NCBI RefSeq assembly: GCF_965208555.1
Contig: NZ_OZ242342.1
Span: forward strand, 2,604,001-2,668,000
From: Poriferisodalis sp965208555
GTDB taxonomy: Bacteria > Actinomycetota > Acidimicrobiia > Acidimicrobiales > Poriferisodalaceae
DNA: 64,000 nt
Reading direction: 5' to 3'
Below, in pieces: positions 36,761 to 45,709 of the stretch (positions are counted from its first letter, which is position 1; each line of letters starts with the position of its first letter). Both the position numbers and the translations under genes were made by a program. The notes under the pieces were generated by a model. The model had not been told where the DNA came from. It made no database searches and saw nothing but the letters and a program-made list of their open reading frames with translations.

Positions 36761-37261
36761 ATGAGCGACTACGGCGAGCCCCCGTCGTCGGACGGAAGCC
36801 GGCGGACTGGCTGGGCTGAACTCGGGTCCGGCGACACCGTGGAGCTGGCGCGACCTGGGGCACGTCTCGGCGCTCGTGTCCTCGACATCATCATCGAGAT
36901 TGTCATCTTGATCGTGGTGGGCCTGGTGGTGTTCGGTTCGGGAGTTTCTGACTCCGACATCGGCGTGACGGACTTGTTGCTCCCTGCCGCCGTCGGCGTG
37001 GCCTACGAGGTGGTGTTGATCGCGCTGTGGGGTCAGACCCTGGGCAAGCGCATGGTCGGGATCAAGGTGATCAACGCAGCGCACGGTGGCGTGCCCGGCT
37101 GGGGCAAGGCGGTCGGCCGGTGGGCAATTCCCGGCCTCGTCTCGCTCATCCCCATTTTCGGCTGGCTCTTGGCAATCCTGTGCTACGTCAGCCTGACGTG
37201 GGACCGCGTCTACCAAGGCTGGCACGACAAGGTCGCGGGCACCCTGGTCATCAAGAAGTGA
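36761..37261 (+). CDS. RDD family membrane protein
   Basis: The 166-residue protein has a polar N-terminus, then an RDD signature (ARLGARVLDIIIE) and three predicted membrane helices, with the loop GQTLGKRMVGIKVI. RDD proteins are small polytopic membrane proteins of mostly unknown function; some act in cation exchange. There is no lipobox. The ATG at 36761 follows a 118-bp gap. It converges with serC. Function is not assigned. Confidence 0.88.
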   Translation: MSDYGEPPSSDGSRRTGWAELGSGDTVELARPGARLGARVLDIIIEIVILIVVGLVVFGSGVSDSDIGVTDLLLPAAVGVAYEVVLIALWGQTLGKRMVGIKVINAAHGGVPGWGKAVGRWAIPGLVSLIPIFGWLLAILCYVSLTWDRVYQGWHDKVAGTLVIKK

Positions 37262-37288
37262 TGCTCGACTGAGTTGCCGGTTGCGGGG

Positions 37289-38431
37289 TCAGAGTCGCTC
37301 GACGATGTAGTCGATGCAGGCGGTCAGGGCTTTGGCGTCTGCGGGCTCGATGGCAGGGAAGGCGGCAATGCGGAGCTGGTTGCGGCCCAGCTTCCGGTAG
37401 CCCTCGGTGTCGATGATGTCGTTGGCCCGCAGCGCCGCGGCGATGTCGTCGGCACTGACGCCCTCGAAGTCGATGGTGCATACGACGGGGGAGCGCATCT
37501 GGGGGTCTGCGACGAACGGCGAGGCGAAGTCCCGGGCTGCAGCCCAGTCGTAGATGGTGCTGCTGGAAGCTGCCGAGCGAGAGGCCGCCCAGGCGAGGCC
37601 GCCGCCGTCCAGCATCCACTCGGCGGTTTCGAGCGTCAGCAGAATCGTGGCCAGCGCCGGCGTGTTGTAGGTCTGGTCTTGGCGGGAATTGCTCGCGGCG
37701 ATGGCCAGGTCCAGCGTGGCGGGCTTGTAGCGGCCCTCGCTGTCGATCCGTTCGATCCGCTCGATCGCGTTCGGTGAGCACAGCGCTATGAAGAGCCCGC
37801 CGTCCGCGGCGAAGGCCTTCTGCGGAGCGAAGTAGTAGCAGTCGACGTCTGCGGGGTCCCACGTCATCGCTCCCGCGGCAGAGGTCGCGTCGACCAGGAC
37901 CAGTGCGGGCGAGGCGCCTTGCCGGAACGGGTCCAGTTGCGGTTGCGTCAGCGGCATCGCCACACCGGTGGATGTCTCGTTGTGGGTCAGCGCATACACG
38001 TCGATCCCGGCGTCGGGCTCAGGCGTCGGGTGGCTGCCGTACGGCGCTGTGATCACCACTGGGTCTTCCAGATGCGGCGCGCCAGCAGTCACAGCAGAGA
38101 ACTTCTCGGAGAACTCGCCGAAGGCCAGGTGCTGTGCCCGGCGTTCGATCATCGAGAATGCGGCGGCGTCCCAGAAGCCGGTGCTGCCGCCGTTGCCCAG
38201 CACCACCTCCCAGCCGTCGTCCAAGCCGAACAACTCGGTCATGGCCGCTCGCAGCCGGCCGACCACCGAGCGCACGCCGGTCCGGCGATGCGAGGTGCCC
38301 ATGTAGTCGAGTGTGCGAGCTTCCAGCGCTTTCACAGCTTCGGGTCGAACCTTGGACGGGCCCGAGCCGAAGCGCCCATCGGCGGGTCGCAACTCGGCGG
38401 GAAGAGAAATCGATGAGGGAGAGGCAGCCAT
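37289..38431 (-). CDS. serC: phosphoserine aminotransferase
   Basis: This PLP enzyme converts 3-phosphohydroxypyruvate and glutamate to phosphoserine. The 380-residue protein is of the mycobacterial type. It starts with RPADGRFGSGPSKVRPEA and has the Schiff-base lysine in FAPQKAFAADGG and the MGTSHRR phosphate-binding region. It is transcribed toward the RDD gene and divergently from the aminotransferase that neighbours serA. A role in serine synthesis fits the serA-like gene 1.4 kb away. Confidence 0.93.
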   Translation of the reverse strand: MAASPSSISLPAELRPADGRFGSGPSKVRPEAVKALEARTLDYMGTSHRRTGVRSVVGRLRAAMTELFGLDDGWEVVLGNGGSTGFWDAAAFSMIERRAQHLAFGEFSEKFSAVTAGAPHLEDPVVITAPYGSHPTPEPDAGIDVYALTHNETSTGVAMPLTQPQLDPFRQGASPALVLVDATSAAGAMTWDPADVDCYYFAPQKAFAADGGLFIALCSPNAIERIERIDSEGRYKPATLDLAIAASNSRQDQTYNTPALATILLTLETAEWMLDGGGLAWAASRSAASSSTIYDWAAARDFASPFVADPQMRSPVVCTIDFEGVSADDIAAALRANDIIDTEGYRKLGRNQLRIAAFPAIEPADAKALTACIDYIVERL

Positions 38432-38592
38432 CGGCTGCCACTATTGCGCCCGGGCCAGTCGCCGACAACCACATTTTGTTGACAATTCGCCCGGAACCTG
38501 GCGCGGCACGTCCTGCGGGGTGGCGCCACACGACTTGGCGGCGAGACTGTCGGGCGCTCGCGGCAGCGTGTCGAGCAGACGGGAGACGCTCA

Positions 38593-39786
38593 ATGAGCAA
38601 TCGAGTATCGACGGCACTGGCGGGCATCGCCCCGTCGGCCACCCTCGCCGTGGACGCGAAGGCCAAGGCGTTGCGGGCGGCGGGCGAGAACGTGATCGGC
38701 TTCGGCGCCGGCGAACCCGACTTCCCGACACCCGAGCACATCGTGGACGCCGCAGCGGCTGCATGCCGTGACACGGCGAACCACCGCTACTCGCCCGCCG
38801 GCGGTCTGCCTGCCTTGAAAACCGCGCTGGCAGCCAAGACCAAGCGCGACAGCGGCCTCGACTGGGACGCGAGCCAATTCCTGGTCACGAACGGCGGCAA
38901 GCAGGCCGTCTACAACACCATGGCCGCGCTTATCGATCCCGGCGACGAAGTGCTGTTGCCGGCGCCCTACTGGACCACCTATCCCGAGGCGATCCGGGTG
39001 TTCGGCGGCGTGCCGGTCGAGGTGTTCGCCGGCATCGAGAGCGGGTTCCGGGTGAGCCTGGACCAGCTCGAAGCAGCACGCACCGACCGCACGAAGGCGC
39101 TGCTGTTCGTGTCGCCGTCCAACCCGACCGGCGCCGTGTACCCGCGGGATGAGATCGTCGCCATCGGCCAGTGGGCCGTCGAGCACGGCCTGTGGGTGAT
39201 CACCGATGAGATCTATGAGCACCTCACCTACGGCGATGCGGAGCACCACTCGTTGCCGGTGCTTGTGCCCGAGATCGCCGACCGCTGCGTCGTGCTGAAC
39301 GGCGTCGCCAAGACCTACGCCATGACGGGCTGGCGGGTCGGGTGGATGGCCGGGCCGCCCGACGTCATCGCTGCGGCCACCAATCTGCAGAGCCATGCCA
39401 CCTCCAACGTCTGCAACGTCGCCCAAGCGGCGGCGCTTGCCGCAGTGTCGGGCGATCTCGAAGCTGTGGCCATGATGCGGGCGGCCTTCGACGTGCGCCG
39501 CCAGCGCATCACCGAGATGCTCAACTCGATTGACGGCGTCGAGTGCCCGGAGCCCGAAGGTGCGTTCTATGCCTTCCCGAACATGGAAGGGCTGCTGGGA
39601 CGCCGCTACGGCGATACCGCGGCGAACACGACGCTGGAGCTGGCGGCAGCCGTGCTCGAGCAGGCCAAGGTGGCGTTCGTGCCCGGCGAAGCGTTCGGTG
39701 CCCCCGGCTATGCCCGGTTCTCGTTCGCCCTGGGTCTCGACGATCTGGCCGAAGGCATCAGCCGCATAGCAGACCTGGTCGGATGA
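38593..39786 (+). CDS. aspC: class I aminotransferase, aspartate aminotransferase-like
   Basis: The 397-residue PLP-dependent aminotransferase has GAGEPDFPTPEHI near the N-terminus, SNPTGAVYPRDE, and the PLP-binding GVAKTYAMTGWRVGW. It resembles the Thermus/Bacillus aspartate aminotransferase group. Specificity (Asp, aromatic or prephenate) cannot be told from sequence. The ATG at 38593 has GGGAGA upstream; the frame is open further upstream but without homology. Its stop is 1 bp before the serA-like start, so the two are cotranscribed. Confidence 0.9.
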   Translation: MSNRVSTALAGIAPSATLAVDAKAKALRAAGENVIGFGAGEPDFPTPEHIVDAAAAACRDTANHRYSPAGGLPALKTALAAKTKRDSGLDWDASQFLVTNGGKQAVYNTMAALIDPGDEVLLPAPYWTTYPEAIRVFGGVPVEVFAGIESGFRVSLDQLEAARTDRTKALLFVSPSNPTGAVYPRDEIVAIGQWAVEHGLWVITDEIYEHLTYGDAEHHSLPVLVPEIADRCVVLNGVAKTYAMTGWRVGWMAGPPDVIAAATNLQSHATSNVCNVAQAAALAAVSGDLEAVAMMRAAFDVRRQRITEMLNSIDGVECPEPEGAFYAFPNMEGLLGRRYGDTAANTTLELAAAVLEQAKVAFVPGEAFGAPGYARFSFALGLDDLAEGISRIADLVG

Positions 39787-39787
39787 G

Positions 39788-40729
39788 ATGGCACGAGTCC
39801 TGGTTGCCGAGACGCTGGCCGACGCCGGTCTACGCCTGCTGAGCGCGGCCGGCCACGACATCGACATCCGCACGGGGCTGAGCCCCGACGAGCTTCGCGA
39901 CGCTATCCCTGGCGCGCAGGCGCTCGTCGTCCGGTCGGCGACACAGGTCGATGTCGACCTCTTGGCCGCCGGAGACTCGCTCGTCGTCGTCGGGCGTGCC
40001 GGCGTCGGGCTCGACAACGTCGATGTGGCCGCTGCGACCGAGCGTGGCGTGCTGGTGTGCAACGCACCGTTCAGCAATGTGGTGTCTGCGGCGGAGATGA
40101 CCGTGGCGCTCATGCTGACGCTGGCGCGCCATATTCCGCAGGCTCATCAGGCGCTCTCGGACGGCCGGTGGGAGCGCAGTCGCTGGGGCGGCATGGAGAT
40201 CTACCGAAAGACGGTCGGCATCTTGGGTCTGGGCCGAGTCGGTCGCCTGGTGGCGCAGCGGATCGCCCCGTTCGATGTGGCGCTCATCGCCTACGACCCT
40301 TACGTGAGCGCGGAGTCAGCCCGCGCAGCCGGGGTCGACATGGTGCCGTTCGAAGAACTGCTGGCGCGGTCTGACATCATCACGCTCCACATGCCGCGGA
40401 CTGCCGAGACGGCCGATCTGCTCGGCGCTGAGAACCTCGCCAAGTGCCGCCCGCATGCCCTGATTGTGAACACGGCCCGGGGCGGCATCCTCGACGAGGC
40501 GGCCGCTGCGCAGGCCCTCGAAGAAGGCCGGCTGGGCGGTGTAGCGGTGGACGTCTATGCGACCGAGCCAGCTACCGACTCCCCGCTGTTCGGCCGCCCC
40601 GATGTGGTCGCCACCCCGCACCTCGGTGCCAGCACCACCGAGGCGCAGGACCGCGCCGGCACCCAGATCGCCGAGCAGGTCAACCTGGCGCTGGCCGGCG
40701 ATCCCGTCCCCTACGCAGTCAACGCCTGA
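39788..40729 (+). CDS. serA: D-3-phosphoglycerate dehydrogenase-like protein lacking the ACT domain
   Basis: This is the first step of serine synthesis, if it acts on 3-phosphoglycerate. The 313-residue protein carries the substrate domain, the NAD fold with GLGRVG (residues 147-152), and the catalytic Arg231 (NTARGG), Glu260 and His278 (TPHLGAS). It ends right after the catalytic domain (LALAGDPVPYAVNA). The ASB and ACT regulatory domains of the roughly 530-residue actinobacterial SerA are absent. The next gene begins 11 bp later on the other strand, so no truncated remainder exists. It could also be a related D-2-hydroxyacid dehydrogenase. Confidence 0.85.
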   Translation: MARVLVAETLADAGLRLLSAAGHDIDIRTGLSPDELRDAIPGAQALVVRSATQVDVDLLAAGDSLVVVGRAGVGLDNVDVAAATERGVLVCNAPFSNVVSAAEMTVALMLTLARHIPQAHQALSDGRWERSRWGGMEIYRKTVGILGLGRVGRLVAQRIAPFDVALIAYDPYVSAESARAAGVDMVPFEELLARSDIITLHMPRTAETADLLGAENLAKCRPHALIVNTARGGILDEAAAAQALEEGRLGGVAVDVYATEPATDSPLFGRPDVVATPHLGASTTEAQDRAGTQIAEQVNLALAGDPVPYAVNA

Positions 40730-40740
40730 TCGGGCAAGCG

Positions 40741-42048
40741 TCAGCGCTGGGCGGCGACTGCGGCGGCGTCGGGGTGTCCCAGGTAGCGCTCGGGGATCTC
40801 GAAGCCGAAGATGCGGGCGGAGTTGAGCCCGAGGATCTTGGCCCGTTCGCCGTCGTCGAGGTGGCTCATGGTGCGTTCGATGGCCTGCGCGGAGTATGGC
40901 CACGAGCCCTCGTGGTGGGGGAAGTCGTTCGCCCACAGGAAGTTGTCGACCAAGCCGTGCTCGCGGGCGAGGTCGAGGCCGGCAGGGTCTTCTTGGAAGC
41001 TGGCGAAGCCTTGGCGCTTGAAGTACTCGCTGGGCAGCATCTGCAGCTTGGGCCGCACCCACATGTGGTGCTTGAGGTACGCCTCGTCCATAGCGGTCAG
41101 CATCCACGGCACCCAGCCGATGCCGGCCTCGATCGACCCGAACTGCAGCTTGGGGTGCCGCTCCGCGACGCCTGAGGCGCAGATGTTGACCAGCGGCTCC
41201 ATGGTGGGCGCCAGCGAGTGCACGGCGTAGTTGATGACAGCACCGCCCTGGCTGCGGGAGGTACGTGGATCACGCCCGGTTGAGACGTGGAACGTGACCG
41301 GCAGCTCTACCTCGTCAATGCAGTCCCACAGCGGCTCCATCTCGCGCAGGTTGTAGTTGAGGTCGTCGACGTCGGGCGGCCCGAAAACGGGCTTGGCCGG
41401 CAGACTCAAGCCCTTGAACCCGAGCGCTGCGCAGCGCTCGATCTCGGCGATGGCCTTGTCCAGCGCCGCAGGGGCGATGCAGGCCATCGGCGCCAACCGG
41501 TCGTTGTAGTCGGCGAACTCCTCCCAGGCCCATTCGTTGTAGGCCCGGCACATGGCGTGGCTGAAGTCGGCATCGGGGGTGGCCCAGATGGACAGTCCCT
41601 TGTTCGGAAACAGGATCTCGGCATCGCAGCCGTCGAGCGCCAGATCGGCCAGCCGGGCCTCGGGGCTGCGCCCGGACTGGTTGCGCAGCTTCTCATGGCC
41701 TTCGAACGGCTTGGTCCAGTTGAGCTTGGCCGGCCGGAAGCCCTCCGCCTTCTGGAAGAACTGCTCCTCGGTCGCACCGCCGCCTTCACCCTTGGCGCCG
41801 GCGTCCTTCGCGCCCTTGCCGTGAACGTCCATGGCCTTGGTGACGGCGATGGTCGGCAGCCGGTGGTGATACGCAGGATCGATGCGGTCGTAGAGGAACG
41901 TATTCGGTTCCTGCACATGCCCGTCCGCCGAGCACATGAAGAACTTGTCGTCGGCATCCGGTCGCGCCGATCGAAGCCACCCCTCATTGCCCGGTGTCTC
42001 GGTCCGCCACACGTTGTTGACATCAGGTTCAGGAACAGTGATCGCCAT
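40741..42048 (-). CDS. amidohydrolase family 2 metal-dependent hydrolase
   Basis: The 435-residue TIM-barrel hydrolase or decarboxylase has the metal-binding start SADGHVQEP (Asp42, His44). It also has TFHVSTGRD, and an end-of-barrel acid in WANDFPHHEGSWP. These match the amidohydrolase_2 family (PF04909), which includes ACMSD-like decarboxylases and hydrolases of cyclic or amide substrates. It begins 93 bp after a CobW-like GTPase gene on the same strand, with a palindrome between them. The ATG at 42046-42048 is used; the frame is open to 42096. Confidence 0.85.
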   Translation of the reverse strand: MAITVPEPDVNNVWRTETPGNEGWLRSARPDADDKFFMCSADGHVQEPNTFLYDRIDPAYHHRLPTIAVTKAMDVHGKGAKDAGAKGEGGGATEEQFFQKAEGFRPAKLNWTKPFEGHEKLRNQSGRSPEARLADLALDGCDAEILFPNKGLSIWATPDADFSHAMCRAYNEWAWEEFADYNDRLAPMACIAPAALDKAIAEIERCAALGFKGLSLPAKPVFGPPDVDDLNYNLREMEPLWDCIDEVELPVTFHVSTGRDPRTSRSQGGAVINYAVHSLAPTMEPLVNICASGVAERHPKLQFGSIEAGIGWVPWMLTAMDEAYLKHHMWVRPKLQMLPSEYFKRQGFASFQEDPAGLDLAREHGLVDNFLWANDFPHHEGSWPYSAQAIERTMSHLDDGERAKILGLNSARIFGFEIPERYLGHPDAAAVAAQR

Positions 42049-42079
42049 CTCAGTGACTCCAGGACCGGGGCAAAGGGGA

Positions 42080-42102
42080 GCGGCCGCCATGGGCACGGCC
42101 GC
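42080..42102. repeat. palindromic hairpin between the CobW-like gene and amidohydrolase 2
   Basis: GCGGCCG (42080-42086) and CGGCCGC (42096-42102) form a perfect 7-bp stem with a 9-nt loop. On the coding strand it is followed by TCCCCTTTG, so it may be a weak terminator or an mRNA-processing element of the minus-strand operon. Confidence 0.5.
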
Positions 42103-42141
42103 ACGGCTGCGCCAATGAGTCTGGCACGAGCGCGTCTGCGA

Positions 42142-43107
42142 TCACTGAGTTGCCGTCTTGAGCCGAGAGCGCAACCAGTCGGGAGGCAGCGTGCCCTTGT
42201 GCGCGATGACGCTGATGGCCCAGCGGCGAGTCGATTCGTGTGACTCCGCTGGTTGCCTGTCGATCGAGGTGCGGACGCCGACGGCTTGCACCACATAGAT
42301 CGCGACCTGGCCGCTCGAGTCTGAGAGCGGTACCAGTCCCTTGAGGCGGGCGACGCCGTCGGGCAGGTCGGCGAGCAGCGCTTCGACAACGGGCATCGGC
42401 ACGGGGGTGTCGAGTTCGACGGTCTGTGACTCGAACACTTCCTCCGCTGTCACTGGCGTGGCGGCGACGGCTGCGGCAGGACTGCTCTGCGGCGGTTCTG
42501 CGGCATCATCTCGAAGCCTCGGGCCGAACAGCACGTCGATGGGCACTGCCGCCCGGCTGGAGCGCACCAATGCGGCCTGCCCGGCGAGTCCCGCCAGCCA
42601 GTCGCACAACGCATCAGCGGCGGCGGCATCGCCGAGCAGGTCGACCTTGTTGACGACGAGCAGGTCTGCCGCTGCGAGCTGCATTCGCACGGTGTCGGCC
42701 ACCCAGCGGTCACTGGCTTGACGCCGCACCTGCTCGGCATCGGCCAGCACGACCACTGCGTCGAGTCGCAGACCGGGGGTGTGGCCATACGCCGCGATCT
42801 GGGCGGGGTCGGCTACGCCGCTCGCCTCGATGAGCAGCCGCTCGGGCAGCACCTCGGCGGACCGGACAGTGTTCAGTGCCACAGCAAAGCCATCGGCCAA
42901 GGTGCAGCAGATGCAGCCGTTGGCGAGGGTCAGCTTGTCGCTCTCGGCAGCGACGATGAGATCCTCGTCGATGGAGATCTCGCCGAAGTCGTTGACGATC
43001 ACTGCGATGCGTTCGTCCGACGAACGCAGCACGTGGTTCACGAGCGTGGTCTTGCCGGCGCCGAGATAGCCGCCGATGACGGTCACGTGAATGGGCTGAG
43101 TGCTCAC
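42142..43107 (-). CDS. CobW/COG0523-type G3E GTPase, putative metallochaperone
   Basis: The 321-residue GTPase has the P-loop GGYLGAGKTT (residues 12-21) and the metal-binding CICC motif (Cys65, Cys67, Cys68) that defines the COG0523 family, whose members deliver zinc or other metals to client proteins. It also has VVNKVDLLGD and a variable C-terminal domain. The GTG start overlaps the upstream amidohydrolase stop by 4 bp. Being translationally coupled to one amidohydrolase and followed by another suggests a client among these metalloenzymes; this is inference. Confidence 0.87.
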   Translation of the reverse strand: MSTQPIHVTVIGGYLGAGKTTLVNHVLRSSDERIAVIVNDFGEISIDEDLIVAAESDKLTLANGCICCTLADGFAVALNTVRSAEVLPERLLIEASGVADPAQIAAYGHTPGLRLDAVVVLADAEQVRRQASDRWVADTVRMQLAAADLLVVNKVDLLGDAAAADALCDWLAGLAGQAALVRSSRAAVPIDVLFGPRLRDDAAEPPQSSPAAAVAATPVTAEEVFESQTVELDTPVPMPVVEALLADLPDGVARLKGLVPLSDSSGQVAIYVVQAVGVRTSIDRQPAESHESTRRWAISVIAHKGTLPPDWLRSRLKTATQ

Positions 43108-44783
43108 ACGTCGCTGATCTCGGCGGGCTGGGGCACGCCGCCGAGCACCGTGCCCCACACGCCGATGTCACGCAATGCCATCGGATCGACCTCGAGAGGA
43201 TCGTCGTCGAGCACTGCGAAGTCGGCCAGCTTGCCTGCTTCGATGCTGCCGATATCGCCGTCCAGCTTGAGCTGCCGGGCCGCCTCGATGGTGATCGCTC
43301 GCAATGCGTCCGGCACGCCGATGCGCTCATCAGGCCCCAGCACCTCGCCCGACGCCGTCACCCGATTCACGGCGCACCAGGCCGTGTGCAGGTGCCCGAG
43401 CGGCGTAATCGGCGAATCAGAATGGACCGAGAAGCTGACGCCGCTGTCCAGAGCTGTGCGGCAGGCGTCCATGCGGGCAGCGCGTTCGGGCCCCACGGTG
43501 ACGTCCCGGTGCTGGTCGCCCCAGTAGTAGATGTGGTTCGAGAAGATGTTGGCGCACATGCCCAGGGCTGCCATGCGGCGGTACTGGTCGGGCGTGGTGA
43601 GCTGGCAGTGCTGCACGGTGTGGCGGTGGTCCCAGCGGGGGTAGCGCTCCAGCACCTGCTCGACGGCGTCAACGAACACCTCGGTTGCCTCGTCCCCGTT
43701 GCAGTGACAGTGCACGGTCAAGCCGGCCCGGTGGTACGGCTCTACGAGATCGGCCATCTGGTCGGGCGCCGTCAGCCACATGCCGTTGCCGATATGCCCC
43801 GGCGGCGGTTTGTAGTAGTGCGGCCAGCTGATGCGGGCAGTGAACCCTTGGATCGAGCCGTCCAGGATCAGCTTCACGATGCCGAAGCGCAGCTTCGAAG
43901 TCTGCTCGCCCTTCAACTGCACGCACAGCTCGGCGAGTTCGGCCGGATCGGCTGTGGCGCCGAACAGGTTCGACATTGCCACCATCACCCGGGCCGGATA
44001 TGCCGGATCGCTGGTCACCTTTTTCCAGTTGCCGAGCTGTTCAGGGTCCCAGAGCTGCGTGGTGCCCAGGTCGGTCAGCAGGGTGTGCCCCGCATTGCGC
44101 GCCTCGTTCGCATAGCGCCAGCGGGCTTGCTCAGTGCGGTTGGCGTTCATCATGTCGACGAACGCGTCGGCGGCGAGCATCATGCCCGCGGGTTCGTGAA
44201 GCTCGCCATTGGGCAATCCGTCGCCGCCGCGGGCAACTCCCGGGCTGGTCGCCGTCTCGTCTATCCCGCAGCGCTCCATGAGCGCGGTGTTGATCGTGGC
44301 GAGATGCCCGCTGGCATGCAGCACCAGTGTCGGCCGATCGCCGGTCACCGTGTCGAGATGGCGTGCCACGAGCCGCTCGCCAGGGAAGTAGATGGGGTCG
44401 AGACCCCAGGCCAGCAGTGTCTGCGAGTCGTCTGTCATGTCCGCCGCGGCCTTGCCGAGACGCTCGAGGACATCGTCGATCGACGTGCAGCCGGGCCACA
44501 GCAGTCCCTGCGGGTCGCGCCGGTCGAAGTAGCCGACGTAAGTGGAGTTCCACAGCCCGCCCGACATGACGTGGCAGTGGGCTTCGATGAATCCGGGCAT
44601 CAGCACGTGCTCGGCAAAACGATCGTCAACGCGGTGCTCGCCCCACGACGCCAGCTCGTCGGTGCTGCCGACGCCCAGGATGCGATCGCCCGACACTGCG
44701 ACGGCTTCGCCGAAGGGAAAGGCGGGGTTGATGGTGATGACCCGCCGAGCCGGGTAGATCACGAACGGTTGGTTCGTTCCCAT
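43104..44783 (-). CDS. YtcJ-like amidohydrolase (amidohydrolase family 3)
   Basis: The 559-residue protein has the metal-binding GFIEAHCHV (His69, His71), later TVHCHCNGDEA, a third histidine pair in HTVQHCQL, and the catalytic acid in SVHSDSPITPL. This pattern fits the N-substituted formamide deformylase/YtcJ group. Such enzymes hydrolyse amide, imide or formyl groups. The ATG is 1 bp inside the dppF stop (TGATG). It is coupled to the CobW-like gene downstream. The substrate is unknown; import by the Dpp system next to it suggests a peptide- or amide-like compound. Confidence 0.87.
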   Translation of the reverse strand: MGTNQPFVIYPARRVITINPAFPFGEAVAVSGDRILGVGSTDELASWGEHRVDDRFAEHVLMPGFIEAHCHVMSGGLWNSTYVGYFDRRDPQGLLWPGCTSIDDVLERLGKAAADMTDDSQTLLAWGLDPIYFPGERLVARHLDTVTGDRPTLVLHASGHLATINTALMERCGIDETATSPGVARGGDGLPNGELHEPAGMMLAADAFVDMMNANRTEQARWRYANEARNAGHTLLTDLGTTQLWDPEQLGNWKKVTSDPAYPARVMVAMSNLFGATADPAELAELCVQLKGEQTSKLRFGIVKLILDGSIQGFTARISWPHYYKPPPGHIGNGMWLTAPDQMADLVEPYHRAGLTVHCHCNGDEATEVFVDAVEQVLERYPRWDHRHTVQHCQLTTPDQYRRMAALGMCANIFSNHIYYWGDQHRDVTVGPERAARMDACRTALDSGVSFSVHSDSPITPLGHLHTAWCAVNRVTASGEVLGPDERIGVPDALRAITIEAARQLKLDGDIGSIEAGKLADFAVLDDDPLEVDPMALRDIGVWGTVLGGVPQPAEISDV

Positions 44784-45709
44784 CAGACGTGCTCCTCTTG
44801 CGCCACGAGGTGCCCCGGCTCCACCTCGACGAGCGTCACCGGTTCGGGGGCGGTGCCGGCTTCGAAGACCGGGCTTGGCACCTCGTCGGTCTGCACCGAG
44901 CGGTCGGTCCGGCGCCGGCCGGGATCGGCGATCGGCACCGCGTCGAGCAGCCGCTTGGTGTAGTCGTGCATGGGATTCTCGAAGATGGCGCGACGCGATC
45001 CCAGCTCGACGATCTGGCCGAGGTACATCACGCCGACCCGGTGCGCGATCCGCTCCACGACGGCGAGGTCGTGGCTGATGAACAGGTACGACAGGCCCAT
45101 CTCGTCCTGCAGGTCCATCATCAGGTTGATGACCTGCGCCTGGATCGAGACGTCCAGCGCCGAGACCGCCTCGTCGGCGATCACCAATTCGGGCCGCAGC
45201 GCCAAGGCCCGGGCGATGCAGATGCGCTGCCGCTGACCGCCGGAGAACTGGTGCGGGTACTGCCGCATGTCGTCGGGCGACATGCCGACCCGTCGCAGCA
45301 GGTCGGCGACCACGTCGTTGATCTCACGCTTGGGCACGGCACGATGGATCTCGAGTGGCTCCGCAATCGCCTTGCCCACCGTCCGGCGAGGATCGAGGCT
45401 GGCGAAGGGATCCTGGAAGACGATCTGCGCCTTGCGCCGGTGAGGCCGCAGCGCTCGGGGCCCGAGGCTCGTGATGTCGGCGCCGTCGAGCCGGATGGTG
45501 CCGCTGGTCGGATTCAGCAGGCGGATGATCAGGTACGCCAGCGTCGACTTGCCGCAGCCGCTCTCGCCCACCACAGCCAGCGTTTCCCCCCGACCGATGT
45601 GCAAGCTCACCTGCTCCACGGCGTGAACGCGCGCGCCATGGCTGGCTGGGAAGTGCTTGGTGAGCGCCTCGACCTCGACGATCGGTGCCGCGGCATCGTG
45701 CTGCGTCAC
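44783..45709 (-). CDS. dppF: peptide-type ABC transporter ATP-binding protein
   Basis: This is the second ATPase of a Dpp/Opp-type importer, 308 residues. Walker A is GESGCGKST (about residues 48-56). The signature FSGGQRQR, Walker B LVIADE and an OppF-type C-terminal extension are present. The GTG start is coupled to the stop of the dppD gene (4-bp overlap). Pairing of DppD- and DppF-type ATPases in one operon is normal. The imported compound is not known. Confidence 0.93.
   Translation of the reverse strand: MTQHDAAAPIVEVEALTKHFPASHGARVHAVEQVSLHIGRGETLAVVGESGCGKSTLAYLIIRLLNPTSGTIRLDGADITSLGPRALRPHRRKAQIVFQDPFASLDPRRTVGKAIAEPLEIHRAVPKREINDVVADLLRRVGMSPDDMRQYPHQFSGGQRQRICIARALALRPELVIADEAVSALDVSIQAQVINLMMDLQDEMGLSYLFISHDLAVVERIAHRVGVMYLGQIVELGSRRAIFENPMHDYTKRLLDAVPIADPGRRRTDRSVQTDEVPSPVFEAGTAPEPVTLVEVEPGHLVAQEEHV

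Noticed and set aside
40730..40740. SerA truncated by frameshift
   Set aside because: Only 11 bp separate its stop from the next gene on the other strand, so no downstream ACT-coding sequence exists to be joined.
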